Made by a program: the position numbers and the translations under genes. A stretch of 64,000 nucleotides of DNA from the NCBI RefSeq assembly GCF_028561565.1, contig NZ_JAQQTE010000019.1, positions 82,586 through 146,585 on the forward strand. The letters are read 5' to 3'. Numbering within the stretch: the first letter of the stretch is position 1; each line of letters opens with the position of its first letter. This document shows positions 41,778-52,111 of the stretch, one piece after another. The stretch comes from Gilvibacter sediminis. GTDB taxonomy: Bacteria > Bacteroidota > Bacteroidia > Flavobacteriales > Flavobacteriaceae. The notes below the pieces were generated by a model. That model was not told where the DNA came from and ran no database searches. It was given only the letters and a program-made list of their open reading frames with translations.

Positions 41778-43736
41778 ATGGCGGAGGAAAAGAAAAACAA
41801 CGAAACAAAGAAGCCTAAATTCAGCCCCTACTGGATTTACGGAATTATCATAGTAGTATTATTGAGCATCCAATTCATGGGTGGAAACAGTTGGTCTAAA
41901 CCACCAGCTACCACACAAGAGCAATTCTTGGATTTTATGCGTGAAGGTGATGTGCAGGAATTGGTCGTAGTGGCCAACACGCGCAAAGCTCGAGTGTATT
42001 TAACGCCGGATGCCAAGTTAAAGGACATTCACCAAAAGACAGAGTCTAACTCTTTCCGAGTGAATTCTGCTACCGCTCCTGATTATGAATTTCAGTTTGG
42101 TGATCCAACGTTTTTTGAAGAGCGCATTGTAGAGATCAACAACGAACTCAAGGAAGACGGAAAGTCTGTGACCACGGTAAAACGAACTACAGAAGAGAGT
42201 GTTTTGAGTGATATCTTGATCAGCTTGCTTCCTTTTGCCATCATTATTGGTATTTGGATTTTGATCATGCGACGCATGTCTGCAGGAGGTGCCGGAGGCG
42301 CAGGTGGACAGATCTTCAACATTGGGAAATCTAAAGCAAAGCTATTTGACCAAAATACAGAGGTAAAGACCTCATTTAAAGATGTTGCTGGTCTTGAGGG
42401 TGCTAAAGAAGAAGTTCAGGAGATCGTTGACTTCTTAAAACATCCGGAAAAATATACCTCTCTTGGAGGAAAAATACCCAAAGGAGCCCTACTTGTAGGA
42501 CCTCCTGGTACGGGTAAAACCTTATTGGCGAAAGCCGTTGCAGGAGAGGCTAAAGTACCTTTCTTCTCCCTTTCAGGTTCTGATTTTGTGGAGATGTTCG
42601 TGGGAGTTGGTGCCTCTCGTGTAAGAGATTTGTTCAAGCAGGCGAAAGAAAAATCGCCTTCCATCATCTTTATCGATGAGATCGACGCGATTGGACGTGC
42701 GCGTGGAAAGAGCAACTTCTCTGGTTCTAACGACGAACGCGAAAACACCCTAAACCAACTCCTGACAGAGATGGACGGTTTTGGAACAAACACCAACGTA
42801 ATTGTATTGGCTGCCACCAACCGCGCTGATGTACTGGACAAAGCTTTAATGCGCGCCGGACGTTTTGACCGTCAGATCTACGTGGATCTTCCGGATGTTC
42901 GCGAGCGTAAAGAGATCTTTGAGGTACACCTCAGACCTATTAAAAAACTCGAGGAACTCGATACGGATTTCCTCGCCAAGCAAACTCCAGGATTCTCTGG
43001 AGCAGATATTGCCAATGTTTGTAACGAGGCTGCCTTGATCGCAGCGCGTAAAGGAAAGAAAGCTGTTGGTAAGCAGGATTTCCTGGATGCGGTGGATCGT
43101 ATTGTTGGAGGACTTGAAAAGAAAAACAAGATCATCACTCCAGACGAGAAAAAAGCCATTGCTTTCCATGAAGCCGGTCACGCTACCGTGAGCTGGATGC
43201 TGGAACACGCTGCGCCTTTGGTAAAAGTTACTATTGTACCACGTGGACAGTCCTTAGGAGCTGCCTGGTATTTGCCAGAAGAGCGTCTAATTGTGCGTCC
43301 GGAGCAAATGCTGGATGAAATGTGTGCTGCCATGGGTGGTCGTGCTGCAGAAGAGGTGATCTTCGGAAAAGTATCCACTGGAGCACTCAGCGATTTGGAA
43401 AAAGTAACTAAGCAAGCGCGCGCCATGGTCACCATCTACGGTTTGAATGACAAGATCGGAAACCTGACCTACTACGACAGCAGCGGGCAGACCGATTACA
43501 ATTTCTCCAAGCCTTACTCAGAAAAGACTGCAGAGATGATCGACAAGGAGATCTCTAACATTATTGAGACCCAATACGAACGTGCTGTAGACCTTCTGAA
43601 AAAGCACAAGGACAAACTCACTGAGTTGGCTAATGTGTTGTTGGAGAAGGAAGTGATCTTTAAAGACAACTTAGAACTGATCTTTGGAGAACGTCAATGG
43701 CCAAAAGTGGAGACGATTCCAGTAGATTCAGAATAG
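41778..43736 (+). CDS. ftsH: ATP-dependent membrane zinc metalloprotease
   Basis: Hexameric AAA+ protease of the inner membrane. 652 residues. Membrane helices at about 18-34 and 147-164; AAA domain with Walker A GPPGTGKT (241-248), Walker B IIFIDEID, and the second region of homology; the zinc motif HEAGH is at 464-468. Degrades misfolded membrane proteins and some soluble regulators. Followed by a strong terminator. Confidence 0.97.
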   Translation: MAEEKKNNETKKPKFSPYWIYGIIIVVLLSIQFMGGNSWSKPPATTQEQFLDFMREGDVQELVVVANTRKARVYLTPDAKLKDIHQKTESNSFRVNSATAPDYEFQFGDPTFFEERIVEINNELKEDGKSVTTVKRTTEESVLSDILISLLPFAIIIGIWILIMRRMSAGGAGGAGGQIFNIGKSKAKLFDQNTEVKTSFKDVAGLEGAKEEVQEIVDFLKHPEKYTSLGGKIPKGALLVGPPGTGKTLLAKAVAGEAKVPFFSLSGSDFVEMFVGVGASRVRDLFKQAKEKSPSIIFIDEIDAIGRARGKSNFSGSNDERENTLNQLLTEMDGFGTNTNVIVLAATNRADVLDKALMRAGRFDRQIYVDLPDVRERKEIFEVHLRPIKKLEELDTDFLAKQTPGFSGADIANVCNEAALIAARKGKKAVGKQDFLDAVDRIVGGLEKKNKIITPDEKKAIAFHEAGHATVSWMLEHAAPLVKVTIVPRGQSLGAAWYLPEERLIVRPEQMLDEMCAAMGGRAAEEVIFGKVSTGALSDLEKVTKQARAMVTIYGLNDKIGNLTYYDSSGQTDYNFSKPYSEKTAEMIDKEISNIIETQYERAVDLLKKHKDKLTELANVLLEKEVIFKDNLELIFGERQWPKVETIPVDSE

Positions 43737-43766
43737 CTTAACCATAAATAAGCGTTATATAATCTT

Positions 43767-43798
43767 AAAGTTGGGGCGAAAGGCTCCAACTTTTTTTT
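43767..43798 (+). terminator. ftsH terminator
   Basis: AAAGTTGGGGC, loop GAAA, GCTCCAACTTT with one G-U pair and a T run. The T run merges with the -7 box of the next gene. Confidence 0.88.
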
Positions 43799-43805
43799 AT
43801 CTTTG
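43798..43805 (+). promoter_or_regulatory. -7 box of the LUD-cdsA-psd operon
   Basis: TATCTTTG begins in the terminator T run, 35 bp before the LUD-gene ATG. Confidence 0.6.
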
Positions 43806-43840
43806 AGGTTAAACGTTTCAAATCCCCATCAAGAGCACTT

Positions 43841-44455
43841 ATGAGTCTGTTTAAAAGACTGTTGAATCCTAAGTCCGGTAAGTCCAAGACTACCGAGGAT
43901 ACATCATTGGGTAAACAGCACAGTAAGTACTATCCGGAGAAACAACTTCCTATAGACGAAAAATTCACGTATAACTTCCGCAGAAACGGCGGAAAATTCT
44001 TGTATTGTGAAAATCTGGAAGAGGTGCTACAAACTTTTGACAACATCTTGATGGAAAACGATTGGTACGAATCAGAAGCCTTCTGCATAGACGAGCAACT
44101 CATTGAGCGCTTTGATGGCTTTAATCTTAAGTTCGGCACCAAGAGCAGCAGTAAATTCTTCTTGTCACGTTGTGAGTCGTTGATCGCCAATAACGGTTCT
44201 GTTTTGATCTCCTCCAACCAGATACGAGAAAAGAAACTGGACGAACTGCCTACCAACTTCATCATCTTTTCAACTACCAGTCAGCTGGTAGAGAATATCG
44301 GAGAGGGACTGCGCCAGATCAAAGATCGCAACAAGAACAAAATCCCATCCAACATTACCACCATTCAGGATTTTGAAACCCAAAAGGAAAAGGATTTCAT
44401 GAGCTACGGAAGTACAACAAAAAACCTATATTTGTTGCTTCTGGAAGACTTATAG
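43841..44455 (+). CDS. LUD (LutC-like) domain protein
   Basis: 204 residues of the lactate-utilisation (LUD) family, seen in the helical start and in SRCESLIANNGSVLISSNQ, NFIIFSTTSQLVENI. LUD proteins are linked to lactate oxidation or have unknown roles. It starts a unit with cdsA, psd and an ACBP, so a role near membrane lipids or the associated energy status is possible. No cysteine cluster is seen. Confidence 0.85.
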   Translation: MSLFKRLLNPKSGKSKTTEDTSLGKQHSKYYPEKQLPIDEKFTYNFRRNGGKFLYCENLEEVLQTFDNILMENDWYESEAFCIDEQLIERFDGFNLKFGTKSSSKFFLSRCESLIANNGSVLISSNQIREKKLDELPTNFIIFSTTSQLVENIGEGLRQIKDRNKNKIPSNITTIQDFETQKEKDFMSYGSTTKNLYLLLLEDL

Positions 44456-44456
44456 C

Positions 44457-45257
44457 ATGAAGGACCTTTTGATTCGCACCGCTTCAGGAGCGCTCTACAT
44501 AGCCCTACTTTTAGGGTCGTTACTGTGGTCCAAAATTGCGTTTCTCATCGTAGTATTTGTATTTGGAGTACTGGTCAGCTTGGAATATTGTCGATTGAAC
44601 AAATTCCCAGTTTGGATAGGCATTCCGCTATTGGCTATTCTGGCAGGAGTACTGCATTGGGTAGTCCCCAGCTGGGTTGACCCAACCTTAATCGTCAGTT
44701 TTAATATCATTGTGAATTTGGCTTTACTTCACTGGCTTTTCAAAGCAGATGGAGTTTTAATGCCTCCGCTAAGACCATTGGTATTCGTTGGCTATTTATG
44801 CCTGGGAATCGGATCCTTATCACTGCTGCCTTTAGACAACGAGGTCTTCAATTACAAAGTAGTTATAGCCGTTTTTCTCATGCTTTGGGCCAATGATAGT
44901 TTCGCTTATTTGGTGGGACGTAATTTTGGCAAAACCAAACTTATGGAACGCGTATCCCCTAAGAAAACTGTAGAAGGATTCTTAGGCGGAGCTGTTGGAG
45001 CTATAGGTATCGGCATAGCGGCTCATATGATCTATGGCGTCTATGGACTGTGGAACTGGATCATCCTAGCGGCCATTGTAGTGATCTTTGGAACCTTAGG
45101 CGATCTGGTCCAATCTAAAATGAAAAGAGAAGCCGGTGTGAAAGACAGTGGCGTTATCATGCCGGGACACGGCGGATTATACGACCGCATGGATAGTCTG
45201 ATTTATGCTGCGCCATTTGTCTATATATTCTTAATTTTGAACTGTTATGTTTCATAA
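44457..45257 (+). CDS. cdsA: Phosphatidate cytidylyltransferase (CDP-diglyceride synthase)
   Basis: Makes CDP-diacylglycerol from phosphatidate and CTP. 266 residues with about eight membrane helices. The C-terminal signature reads SKMKREAGVKDSG, then PGHGGLYDRMDSL. Starts 1 bp after the LUD stop and overlaps psd by 11 bp. Confidence 0.95.
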   Translation: MKDLLIRTASGALYIALLLGSLLWSKIAFLIVVFVFGVLVSLEYCRLNKFPVWIGIPLLAILAGVLHWVVPSWVDPTLIVSFNIIVNLALLHWLFKADGVLMPPLRPLVFVGYLCLGIGSLSLLPLDNEVFNYKVVIAVFLMLWANDSFAYLVGRNFGKTKLMERVSPKKTVEGFLGGAVGAIGIGIAAHMIYGVYGLWNWIILAAIVVIFGTLGDLVQSKMKREAGVKDSGVIMPGHGGLYDRMDSLIYAAPFVYIFLILNCYVS

Positions 45258-45897
45258 GGAAGGAAATACGATTATTCTGGCCAGCTTAGTGCTGTGCATC
45301 GCTTCTGTGCTCACAGTGGATCAGTTTGTTGAATTACCCTGGCTGCGCTATACGTTGATGGGTACGTTTTTAGTTTTGCTGATTCTGATCTTACAATTCT
45401 TTAGAAATCCCAAACGAAATTTCACTCCAGACGCCGCTGCAGTATTATCTCCAGTTGACGGAAAAGTCGTAGTGATAGAAGAGGTTGAAGAACCCGAATA
45501 CTTTCAAGGCAAACGCAGGCAAGTCTCCGTTTTTATGTCTCCACTCAATGTCCACGTAACACGCTACCCAGTCGGTGGCGATATCGTTTACAGCAAATAC
45601 CATCCTGGGAAATATTTGGTGGCTTGGCATCCAAAAGCATCAGAAGAGAACGAACGCACCACCGTGGTGGTGAAAAGCGAACAATTTGGTGATGTGTTGC
45701 ACCGCCAGATCGCCGGAGCACTTGCTAAGCGCATCGTGAATTACGCCGAGGAAGGACAACAAGCAGACCAAACTTCAGACAGCGGATTCATCAAATTCGG
45801 ATCCCGTGTAGATGTGTTCCTGCCTTTAGACGCGAAAATTGAGGTCAGCCTCAATCAGAAAGTAAAAGGTGGACTCACAGTGCTTGCGCGCGCATGA
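45247..45897 (+). CDS. psd: Phosphatidylserine decarboxylase family protein
   Basis: Makes phosphatidylethanolamine, the main phospholipid of Bacteroidetes. 216 residues, the short form. Two N-terminal membrane helices, VLSPVDGKVVVIEEV, FMSPLNVHVTRYPVGG, and the autocleavage site FIKFGSRVDVF, where the Ser becomes the pyruvoyl group. It overlaps the ACBP start by 4 bp. Confidence 0.93.
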   Translation: MFHKEGNTIILASLVLCIASVLTVDQFVELPWLRYTLMGTFLVLLILILQFFRNPKRNFTPDAAAVLSPVDGKVVVIEEVEEPEYFQGKRRQVSVFMSPLNVHVTRYPVGGDIVYSKYHPGKYLVAWHPKASEENERTTVVVKSEQFGDVLHRQIAGALAKRIVNYAEEGQQADQTSDSGFIKFGSRVDVFLPLDAKIEVSLNQKVKGGLTVLARA

Positions 45898-46160
45898 ACT
45901 CAGAAGAACTAGATAAAGCCTTTGAAACGGCCGTGGAGACCATCAACAGCCACGATCAACCCTTTCCTGCAGATTTCTTACTCAGACTCTACGCCTATTA
46001 CAAGGTAGCCACTAAGAACAGAGAGTTGCCCAGCAGTTCCAAACCCCTGATCAATGCTTTTAAAACCAATGCTTTATTTCAAGTCAAAAACATGACTCCG
46101 GATGAAGCCAAGCAAAAGTATATTGACGCAGTGAACCACTACCTCTTGTACCGAAGGTAA
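45894..46160 (+). CDS. Acyl-CoA-binding protein (ACBP)
   Basis: 88 residues with the four-helix ACBP pattern: LDKAFETAVETIN, RLYAYYKVATKNREL, FQVKNMTPDEAKQKYIDAV. Binds long-chain acyl-CoA in the cytoplasm. The site next to cdsA and psd suits a role in phospholipid supply. The gene ends immediately before the convergent valS stop. Confidence 0.9.
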   Translation: MNSEELDKAFETAVETINSHDQPFPADFLLRLYAYYKVATKNRELPSSSKPLINAFKTNALFQVKNMTPDEAKQKYIDAVNHYLLYRR

Positions 46161-48788
46161 TTATTGTAAACCGGCCAGACTGGCTTTCAAGGTTTCGATC
46201 TTCGCTAAGGCGTCTGCTTCTTTTTTACGCTCAACGGCAACCACTTGCTCCGGAGCATTATTCACAAAACGCTCGTTGCTCAACTTTTTCTGAACGCTCT
46301 TTAAAAAGCCTTCTGTATAGCTGAGTTCTTCTTGGATCTTGGCGATCTGCGCTTCCACATCAACAGCCCCACTGATCGGCACAAAATACTCGTTGGCTTT
46401 TACTCTAAAAGTCAAAGCTCCGTCAACGGCCTCCCCGTGAGAGATGTTCAGAATGTTCCCAAGTTTTTGGATCACCGGCTCAAAGCTGCGCCCTTGCTTT
46501 TCATTATCGGCTATAACAAGATCAACGGTTTCTTTAAAGGCGATCTGATTTTCCTTTCTGATGGTACGAATGCCCGATACAACCTCCATAGCAAAGTCAA
46601 AATTCGCAATGAAATCCGCATCAAAATCTTGGTGTTTTGGCCAGCTAGAAACGATCAAAGCTTCCTCTGCAGAACGCTCCGCGATATCGTGCCAAAGTTC
46701 TTCCGTCAAGAACGGAATGAACGGATGCAAGATGCGTAAGTTATCCTCAAAAATCGCAATAGCCTCACGATAGGTCTGCGCAGATGCAGGCTCCCCGTAT
46801 GGCGGCTTGATAGCCTCTAACATGGTAGAGCAGAAATCATCCCAGATCAAACGGTAGGTTTCCATAAGCGCCGTAGAAATGCGGTATTGCTTAAACTCGC
46901 TCTCTACAGTGCGCAATACTTGTTGGAAACGGTTGCGGTACCATTGCAAGGCCAAGCTTTCCGCTTCTGTTTGTTTTCTATCCTCAGAAACTTCCCAACC
47001 TTGAATCAGTCGGTAAGCATTCCAGATCTTGTTGACAAACTTGCTTCCTTGCTCGCAGAGATCCACATCAAACATCAAGTCGTTTCCTGCCGGGGAACTC
47101 AACAACATTCCAACACGAACGCCATCAGCGCCGTACTTTTCAATAAGCTCGATCGGATCTGGAGAATTCCCCAGAGACTTGCTCATCTTTCTGCGTTGCT
47201 TATCGCGTACAATTCCAGTCAAATAAACATTGCTGAACGGCTTAGCATCACGGTATTCGTATCCGGCAATGATCATACGGGCTACCCAAAAGAATAAGAT
47301 CTCAGGAGCCGTAACCAGATCATTGGTCGGGTAGTAATATTCAATTTCTTTATTATCTGGCTCCAAGATTCCGTTAAAAACAGAGATTGGCCACAGCCAG
47401 CTAGAGAACCAAGTATCTAAAGCGTCTTCATCTTGGCGCAGGTCTGCAGCGGTCAACTGCGCGTTTCCGCTTTTTTCTTGAGCCAGTTTAAGTGCTTCAT
47501 CAGCAGTTTTAGCAACTACAAACTCCTGTTTGTCAGCACCGTAATAGTAAGCTGGGATTTGATGTCCCCACCACAATTGACGAGAGATGTTCCAATCGCG
47601 AACATTCTCCATCCAGTGCTTATAGGTGTTGATGAACTTTCCAGGAACTAAAGCCACATCTTCCTTAATAACAGCCTCTAAAGCTGGAGCTGCTAGGTCT
47701 TTCATCTTCAAGAACCACTGATCGCTCAGTTTAGGCTCAATAACGGCACCAGTACGCTCAGAAGTACCTACTTTATTGGTGTAGTCTTCGGTTTTCACCA
47801 AGTGGCCTAATTCTTCAAGCTCCTTGGTAATTCCTTTACGTACAGCAAATCGATCCTGCCCTTGGTAATGCATTCCGTATGCATTCAAGGTCGCATCGTC
47901 ATTAAAAATATCGATGATCTCTAAGCCGTGCTTATCTCCGAGAACCTTATCGTTTTCATCATGGGCAGGGGTTACCTTTAAACAACCTGTACCAAACTCC
48001 ATATCTACATATTCATCCTCAATGATCGGGATCTCACGGTTGCAGATCGGAACAATGGCCTTTTTACCTTTCAAATGGGTGAAACGCTCGTCATTAGGAT
48101 TGATACAGATCGCCGTATCTCCTAAAATGGTTTCCGGACGCGTGGTAGCAATGGTCAAAGTATCGTCAGAACCAGCAACTTTATAGGAAACGTAGTAAAG
48201 CTTCCCTTGCTTTTCTTGGTAGATCACCTCTTCATCAGAAAGGGTGGTCTTGGCCTGAGGATCCCAGTTTACCATGCGGTAACCGCGGTAGATCAATCCT
48301 TTGTTGAAAAGGTCAACAAAAACGTGGATCACAGACTCAGACATATCCTCATCCATGGTGAATTTGGTGCGCTCCCAATCACAGGAGGCTCCCAAACGCT
48401 TTAATTGCTCTAAGATGATCCCGCCGTGCTTGTGGGTCCAATCCCAAGCGTGCTTTAAGAATTCATCACGGGTCAGGCTACTTTTCTCGATCCCTTCGGA
48501 TTTGAGTTTGGCAACAACCTTAGCCTCCGTTGCAATAGAGGCGTGATCCGTTCCAGGTACCCAGCAAGCATTGTAGCCTTCCAAGCGTGCTTTGCGAATA
48601 AGCACGTCCTGAATGGTATTGTTAAGCATGTGTCCCATGTGCAGGACTCCAGTCACGTTTGGTGGTGGAATTACGATGGTATAAGGCTCCTTTTCATTGA
48701 CTTCAGAATGAAAATACCCCTGATCCATCCAGTAGTTGTACCACTTCTGCTCTACCTCCTTAGCGCTGTATTTTGCTGCTAATGCCAT
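46161..48788 (-). CDS. valS: Valyl-tRNA synthetase
   Basis: Charges tRNA-Val and edits threonine. 875 residues. HMGH (50-53) in [12 protein letters not shown], the editing domain with [18 protein letters not shown] in [14 protein letters not shown], and a C-terminal coiled-coil arm (from about 810) with repeated Glu/Lys. Length and domain order are typical. Confidence 0.97.
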   Translation of the reverse strand: MALAAKYSAKEVEQKWYNYWMDQGYFHSEVNEKEPYTIVIPPPNVTGVLHMGHMLNNTIQDVLIRKARLEGYNACWVPGTDHASIATEAKVVAKLKSEGIEKSSLTRDEFLKHAWDWTHKHGGIILEQLKRLGASCDWERTKFTMDEDMSESVIHVFVDLFNKGLIYRGYRMVNWDPQAKTTLSDEEVIYQEKQGKLYYVSYKVAGSDDTLTIATTRPETILGDTAICINPNDERFTHLKGKKAIVPICNREIPIIEDEYVDMEFGTGCLKVTPAHDENDKVLGDKHGLEIIDIFNDDATLNAYGMHYQGQDRFAVRKGITKELEELGHLVKTEDYTNKVGTSERTGAVIEPKLSDQWFLKMKDLAAPALEAVIKEDVALVPGKFINTYKHWMENVRDWNISRQLWWGHQIPAYYYGADKQEFVVAKTADEALKLAQEKSGNAQLTAADLRQDEDALDTWFSSWLWPISVFNGILEPDNKEIEYYYPTNDLVTAPEILFFWVARMIIAGYEYRDAKPFSNVYLTGIVRDKQRRKMSKSLGNSPDPIELIEKYGADGVRVGMLLSSPAGNDLMFDVDLCEQGSKFVNKIWNAYRLIQGWEVSEDRKQTEAESLALQWYRNRFQQVLRTVESEFKQYRISTALMETYRLIWDDFCSTMLEAIKPPYGEPASAQTYREAIAIFEDNLRILHPFIPFLTEELWHDIAERSAEEALIVSSWPKHQDFDADFIANFDFAMEVVSGIRTIRKENQIAFKETVDLVIADNEKQGRSFEPVIQKLGNILNISHGEAVDGALTFRVKANEYFVPISGAVDVEAQIAKIQEELSYTEGFLKSVQKKLSNERFVNNAPEQVVAVERKKEADALAKIETLKASLAGLQ

Positions 48789-48819
48789 TTTGGTCTGATT
48801 TTTGAACTCTATAAGGGAG

Positions 48820-48827
48820 CAAAAGTA
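48820..48827 (-). promoter_or_regulatory. -7 box of valS
   Basis: TACTTTTG on the minus strand matches TAnnTTTG, 31 bp before the ATG. The 240-bp gap to 49028 otherwise holds only AT-rich sequence. Confidence 0.5.
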
Positions 48828-49028
48828 GTTATATACTCAAGAATTTAAAAGCTATTAGGCGATTTTTGGACAAGTCAAAATATTGGCTACTTTAGCATTA
48901 GGAAATGTAATGAACCCCACTAAAAGTGTGCATTTGGTCGAAAATTTTAGATTTTAACACAGACTTAGCGCATTTTTAGCAGATAAACTAACCCAAAAAA
49001 CCTACTTTGGTTCTCTAAATTAAATGAC

Positions 49029-49439
49029 ATGAAAAAGATTATTCTTTTAGCCGTAGTAACTTTAATGAGCTATGCTGTGCAAGCTCAGGACAAGGTGGCA
49101 AAAATTGAATTCACTCAAGAAACCATCGATTACGGTGAGATCAACAAAGGCGCTGACGGAGTTCGCGTATTTGAATTCACCAATACCGGAAACGCTCCGC
49201 TGATCATCTCAGACGTTAAATCAAGCTGTGGATGTACTGTACCTGAAAAACCAGACGCACCAATTGCCCCTGGAGCTACAGGAGAGATCAAGGTGAAATA
49301 TGACACCAGACGCGTAGGTCCAATCCGCAAAACGATTACTGTATACTCTAACGCTGACGAGCCTGTTAAGGCCATCAAGATCAAAGGAACTATCCTAGAT
49401 CCAGACAGCAAGAAAAGTGTATTAGAAAAGACACGTTAA
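49029..49439 (+). CDS. Secreted DUF1573 domain protein
   Basis: 136 residues; signal peptide about 1-19 (MSYAVQAQ). The DUF1573 (ASH-like) immunoglobulin fold is visible in TIDYGEINKGADGVRVFEF, SCGCTVPEKP and KVKYDTRRVGPIRKTITVYS. Abundant family in flavobacteria with unknown function, perhaps a structural adaptor in the periplasm. Confidence 0.9.
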   Translation: MKKIILLAVVTLMSYAVQAQDKVAKIEFTQETIDYGEINKGADGVRVFEFTNTGNAPLIISDVKSSCGCTVPEKPDAPIAPGATGEIKVKYDTRRVGPIRKTITVYSNADEPVKAIKIKGTILDPDSKKSVLEKTR

Positions 49440-49463
49440 GAAGCACTTGCTTCAGTAAAATAG

Positions 49464-49490
49464 AAACCCTGCCATTCGGCGGGGTTTTTT
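49464..49490. terminator. Bidirectional terminator
   Basis: AAACCCTGCC, loop ATTC, GGCGGGGTTT with T run, between convergent DUF1573 and aspartyl protease genes. Confidence 0.88.
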
Positions 49491-50822
49491 TTATAGCACT
49501 CGGCGGAGCTTAAAGGCGATCCTCAAGTTATACCCGTTGCGATTCACTCTAAAACGCATCAGTTTTCCTTCTTTGGAATGAAACAGTGCATTGAGCTCTT
49601 GTAAGGTATACCGATGAATTGGCTCTCCATTGAGAAAGGTCAAAATATCACCCGGCCGCATCCCAGCCTCATAGGCTGGTGAGCCTTCACGTACCTCTGC
49701 CACCTCTATCTTAGGAGCCAGTTTAATTGCGTACAACTGCTGAGTCTCATACATAATGACCTCATTCTTTACATTGTTGGGATCATTTCCGTATTTGGAT
49801 TTATTAGTTCCCGCCAGCTTTTCCTTTACGTACTCATAACCGTTATGCTGCAAGGTTAAGCCGCTCATGTTGTAGTAAAATGGCTGATTGAAATAACGGT
49901 TCTTCTTTAAGATCAATTCCCGATCGGGATAGTTGATTATCGTAGTAAATCGTTTGAGTAGCTCGCCACCCATAGAACCGTCACGAGCTTTGAATAGATT
50001 GATGTTCCCAAAGGCGTCCTTGTCTGGAAAGGCCGTATTGACATCGCGTAAATAATAATCACCCAATCCGACTCCCGCAATCCGAGAACGATCTCCAAAA
50101 ATATTTCCATTGAGTCCCAAGCCTAAGAAATCTCTAAAGTGCTTTTTGGGTACTTTTATCCAGGGCTCCTTGTCCTTTAAGAGCCACAAAGCATCTCCAG
50201 AACCAGAATCTAAAAGCACGGTAACAGTATCGGTAACACCCCTTACGGTGGCCTCCAGTTCCACATAGGGTTTGTTGTTGTAAAAGCGCATGGGGGTCTT
50301 AAAGCAGCGTCGGCAGTCTGGAGGTTTGTAATACTCAGGATCATAAAAAGTCAGCTTTTCCCGAACATAATCGGTCTCTACCACAAAATCTTTAAAAAAG
50401 TCATAGCCAATGATCCCGTGAACAGCTTCTCCCAAACGCGGAGAAAAATTCAAGTCCTCATCAAAAACAATAAAGACGGATTGATTGCGGTTGATCGCTT
50501 CGCCAATTTTGAAAGTGTTGCCAGTAGATTTGATGGCCTCAATGGAACTCCCGGTCCCCAAGCCGCGCAGCTTGACGGGTTTAGTATTATTGAGTTGGAT
50601 GGAATCTTTATTCTCTATGCTGAACAAGATGGTGGCATTGACTCCGGTGTCCAACAGAAAATCTAAGGTGACTCCGTTGAGCTCTACAGGTACAATGACC
50701 AAATTGCTCAAGAACTGAAAATCGATCTTATTGCTCGGAGTGCCTTCCGGCAGGCTAAAACGCCCTTGCCCCAGAAGGGTGCAACAGACCAAAAATGAGC
50801 AAATAAGCAACAGATTTTTCAA
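49491..50822 (-). CDS. Secreted aspartyl-protease-like protein with PDZ domain
   Basis: 443 residues with a signal peptide (about 1-19). Two retropepsin-like domains with LLDTGVN (about 56-62) and LLDSGSG (about 206-212), each providing one Asp, then a PDZ domain near the C-terminus (VREGSPAYEAGMRPGDILTF, about 383-402). Proteolysis in the periplasm is likely; substrate unknown. Confidence 0.87.
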   Translation of the reverse strand: MKNLLLICSFLVCCTLLGQGRFSLPEGTPSNKIDFQFLSNLVIVPVELNGVTLDFLLDTGVNATILFSIENKDSIQLNNTKPVKLRGLGTGSSIEAIKSTGNTFKIGEAINRNQSVFIVFDEDLNFSPRLGEAVHGIIGYDFFKDFVVETDYVREKLTFYDPEYYKPPDCRRCFKTPMRFYNNKPYVELEATVRGVTDTVTVLLDSGSGDALWLLKDKEPWIKVPKKHFRDFLGLGLNGNIFGDRSRIAGVGLGDYYLRDVNTAFPDKDAFGNINLFKARDGSMGGELLKRFTTIINYPDRELILKKNRYFNQPFYYNMSGLTLQHNGYEYVKEKLAGTNKSKYGNDPNNVKNEVIMYETQQLYAIKLAPKIEVAEVREGSPAYEAGMRPGDILTFLNGEPIHRYTLQELNALFHSKEGKLMRFRVNRNGYNLRIAFKLRRVL

Positions 50823-50871
50823 GCAGAACGATTTTCTAGTATAAGTTATAAAACTTAAGCCAATGTTACTT

Positions 50872-50879
50872 TATCTTTG
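50872..50879 (+). promoter_or_regulatory. -7 box of the aminotransferase-murB unit
   Basis: TATCTTTG, a perfect TAnnTTTG, 38 bp before the ATG. Confidence 0.6.
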
Positions 50880-50917
50880 CTTTTCGAAGTCGAATTTTAA
50901 CTATTTATCCGTTCGCT

Positions 50918-52108
50918 ATGCCTGCAATCTCTCAGAAAGGAGTGGCCATGCCGGAATCACCGATCAGAAAACTGGTTCCGTTTGCAGAAGCTACCATCAA
51001 GCAAGGTAAAACCATCCATCACCTCAACATCGGCCAGCCCGATATCAAAACCCCGCAAGTAGCCCTTGATGCTATTAAAAACAACCAAATAGAAGTATTG
51101 GCCTATTCGCGCAGCGAAGGTTCTGACCAATACCGCGAAAAAATTGCGGCTTACTACGCCAAACATGACATACATGTTGGTGCGAACGACATTATTGTGA
51201 CCACCGGTGGTAGTGAAGCGCTGCTCTTTGCTATGGGTTGTATTGCTGATGCAGGCGATCAGATCATCATACCGGAGCCATTTTACGCAAACTATAACGG
51301 CTTTGCAACGGCATCTGGAGTAGAGATTGTTCCTGTGATCTCTAAAATTGAGAACAACTTTGCCCTACCTCCTATTGAAGATTTTGAACAACTCATCACG
51401 CCTAATACTAAGGCGATCTTGATCTGTAACCCAGGGAACCCAACGGGCTATCTCTATTCTAAAGCAGAGATTCAAAAACTAGCTGCTTTGGTTAAAAAAC
51501 ACGATCTCTTTTTGGTGGCAGACGAAGTCTACCGCGAATTCACCTATGGAGATGAGCCGCACTACTCTATTCTGCAAGAAGCAGGATTGGAAGAGCACGC
51601 GATCATTGTAGATTCGGTTTCTAAACGCTACAGCATGTGTGGTGCGCGCATTGGGTGTTTGGTCTCTAAGAATAAAGCGGTGATGAAGACCGCGATGAAA
51701 TTTGCTCAGGCGCGTTTAAGCCCTCCTACTTTCGCACAGATCGCTAGTGAGGCTGCCTTAGATACACCAAACTCCTACTTTGAAGAAGTGAAAACCGAAT
51801 ACCGTTCCAGACGCGATACTTTAATTGCTGGATTGGAAGAAATTCCAGGTGTTGAAGTGGGGAACCCAAAAGGAGCCTTTTATTGCATTGCGCAATTACC
51901 GGTGAACGATTCCGATAAATTTGCCCAATGGCTTTTGGAATCTTTTGACTTAGATGGAGAAACAGTAATGGTGGCTCCAGCTGCTGGTTTCTACTCCTCA
52001 GAAGGAGTTGGAAAGAATCAAGTGCGTATTGCATACGTACTCAATGAAGACAAACTCAAGCGTGCTGTTGCCATTCTAAAGGCGGCGCTGGCTGTTTACA
52101 AAGATTAA
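50918..52108 (+). CDS. PLP-dependent aspartate aminotransferase family enzyme
   Basis: 396 residues, fold type I. NIGQPDIKTP, NPGNPTGYLYS, DEVYREFTYG and the PLP lysine in VDSVSKRYSMCGARIG identify the class I/II aminotransferases. It resembles AspC-like enzymes but substrate specificity cannot be told from the sequence. First Met is kept, since homologues share the preceding ISQKG. murB follows 3 bp after. Confidence 0.92.
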   Translation: MPAISQKGVAMPESPIRKLVPFAEATIKQGKTIHHLNIGQPDIKTPQVALDAIKNNQIEVLAYSRSEGSDQYREKIAAYYAKHDIHVGANDIIVTTGGSEALLFAMGCIADAGDQIIIPEPFYANYNGFATASGVEIVPVISKIENNFALPPIEDFEQLITPNTKAILICNPGNPTGYLYSKAEIQKLAALVKKHDLFLVADEVYREFTYGDEPHYSILQEAGLEEHAIIVDSVSKRYSMCGARIGCLVSKNKAVMKTAMKFAQARLSPPTFAQIASEAALDTPNSYFEEVKTEYRSRRDTLIAGLEEIPGVEVGNPKGAFYCIAQLPVNDSDKFAQWLLESFDLDGETVMVAPAAGFYSSEGVGKNQVRIAYVLNEDKLKRAVAILKAALAVYKD

Positions 52109-52111
52109 GCA

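Noticed and set aside
46332-48782. Plus-strand open frames of up to 136 codons opposite valS
   Set aside because: Antisense shadows of a well-supported synthetase gene with intact motifs.
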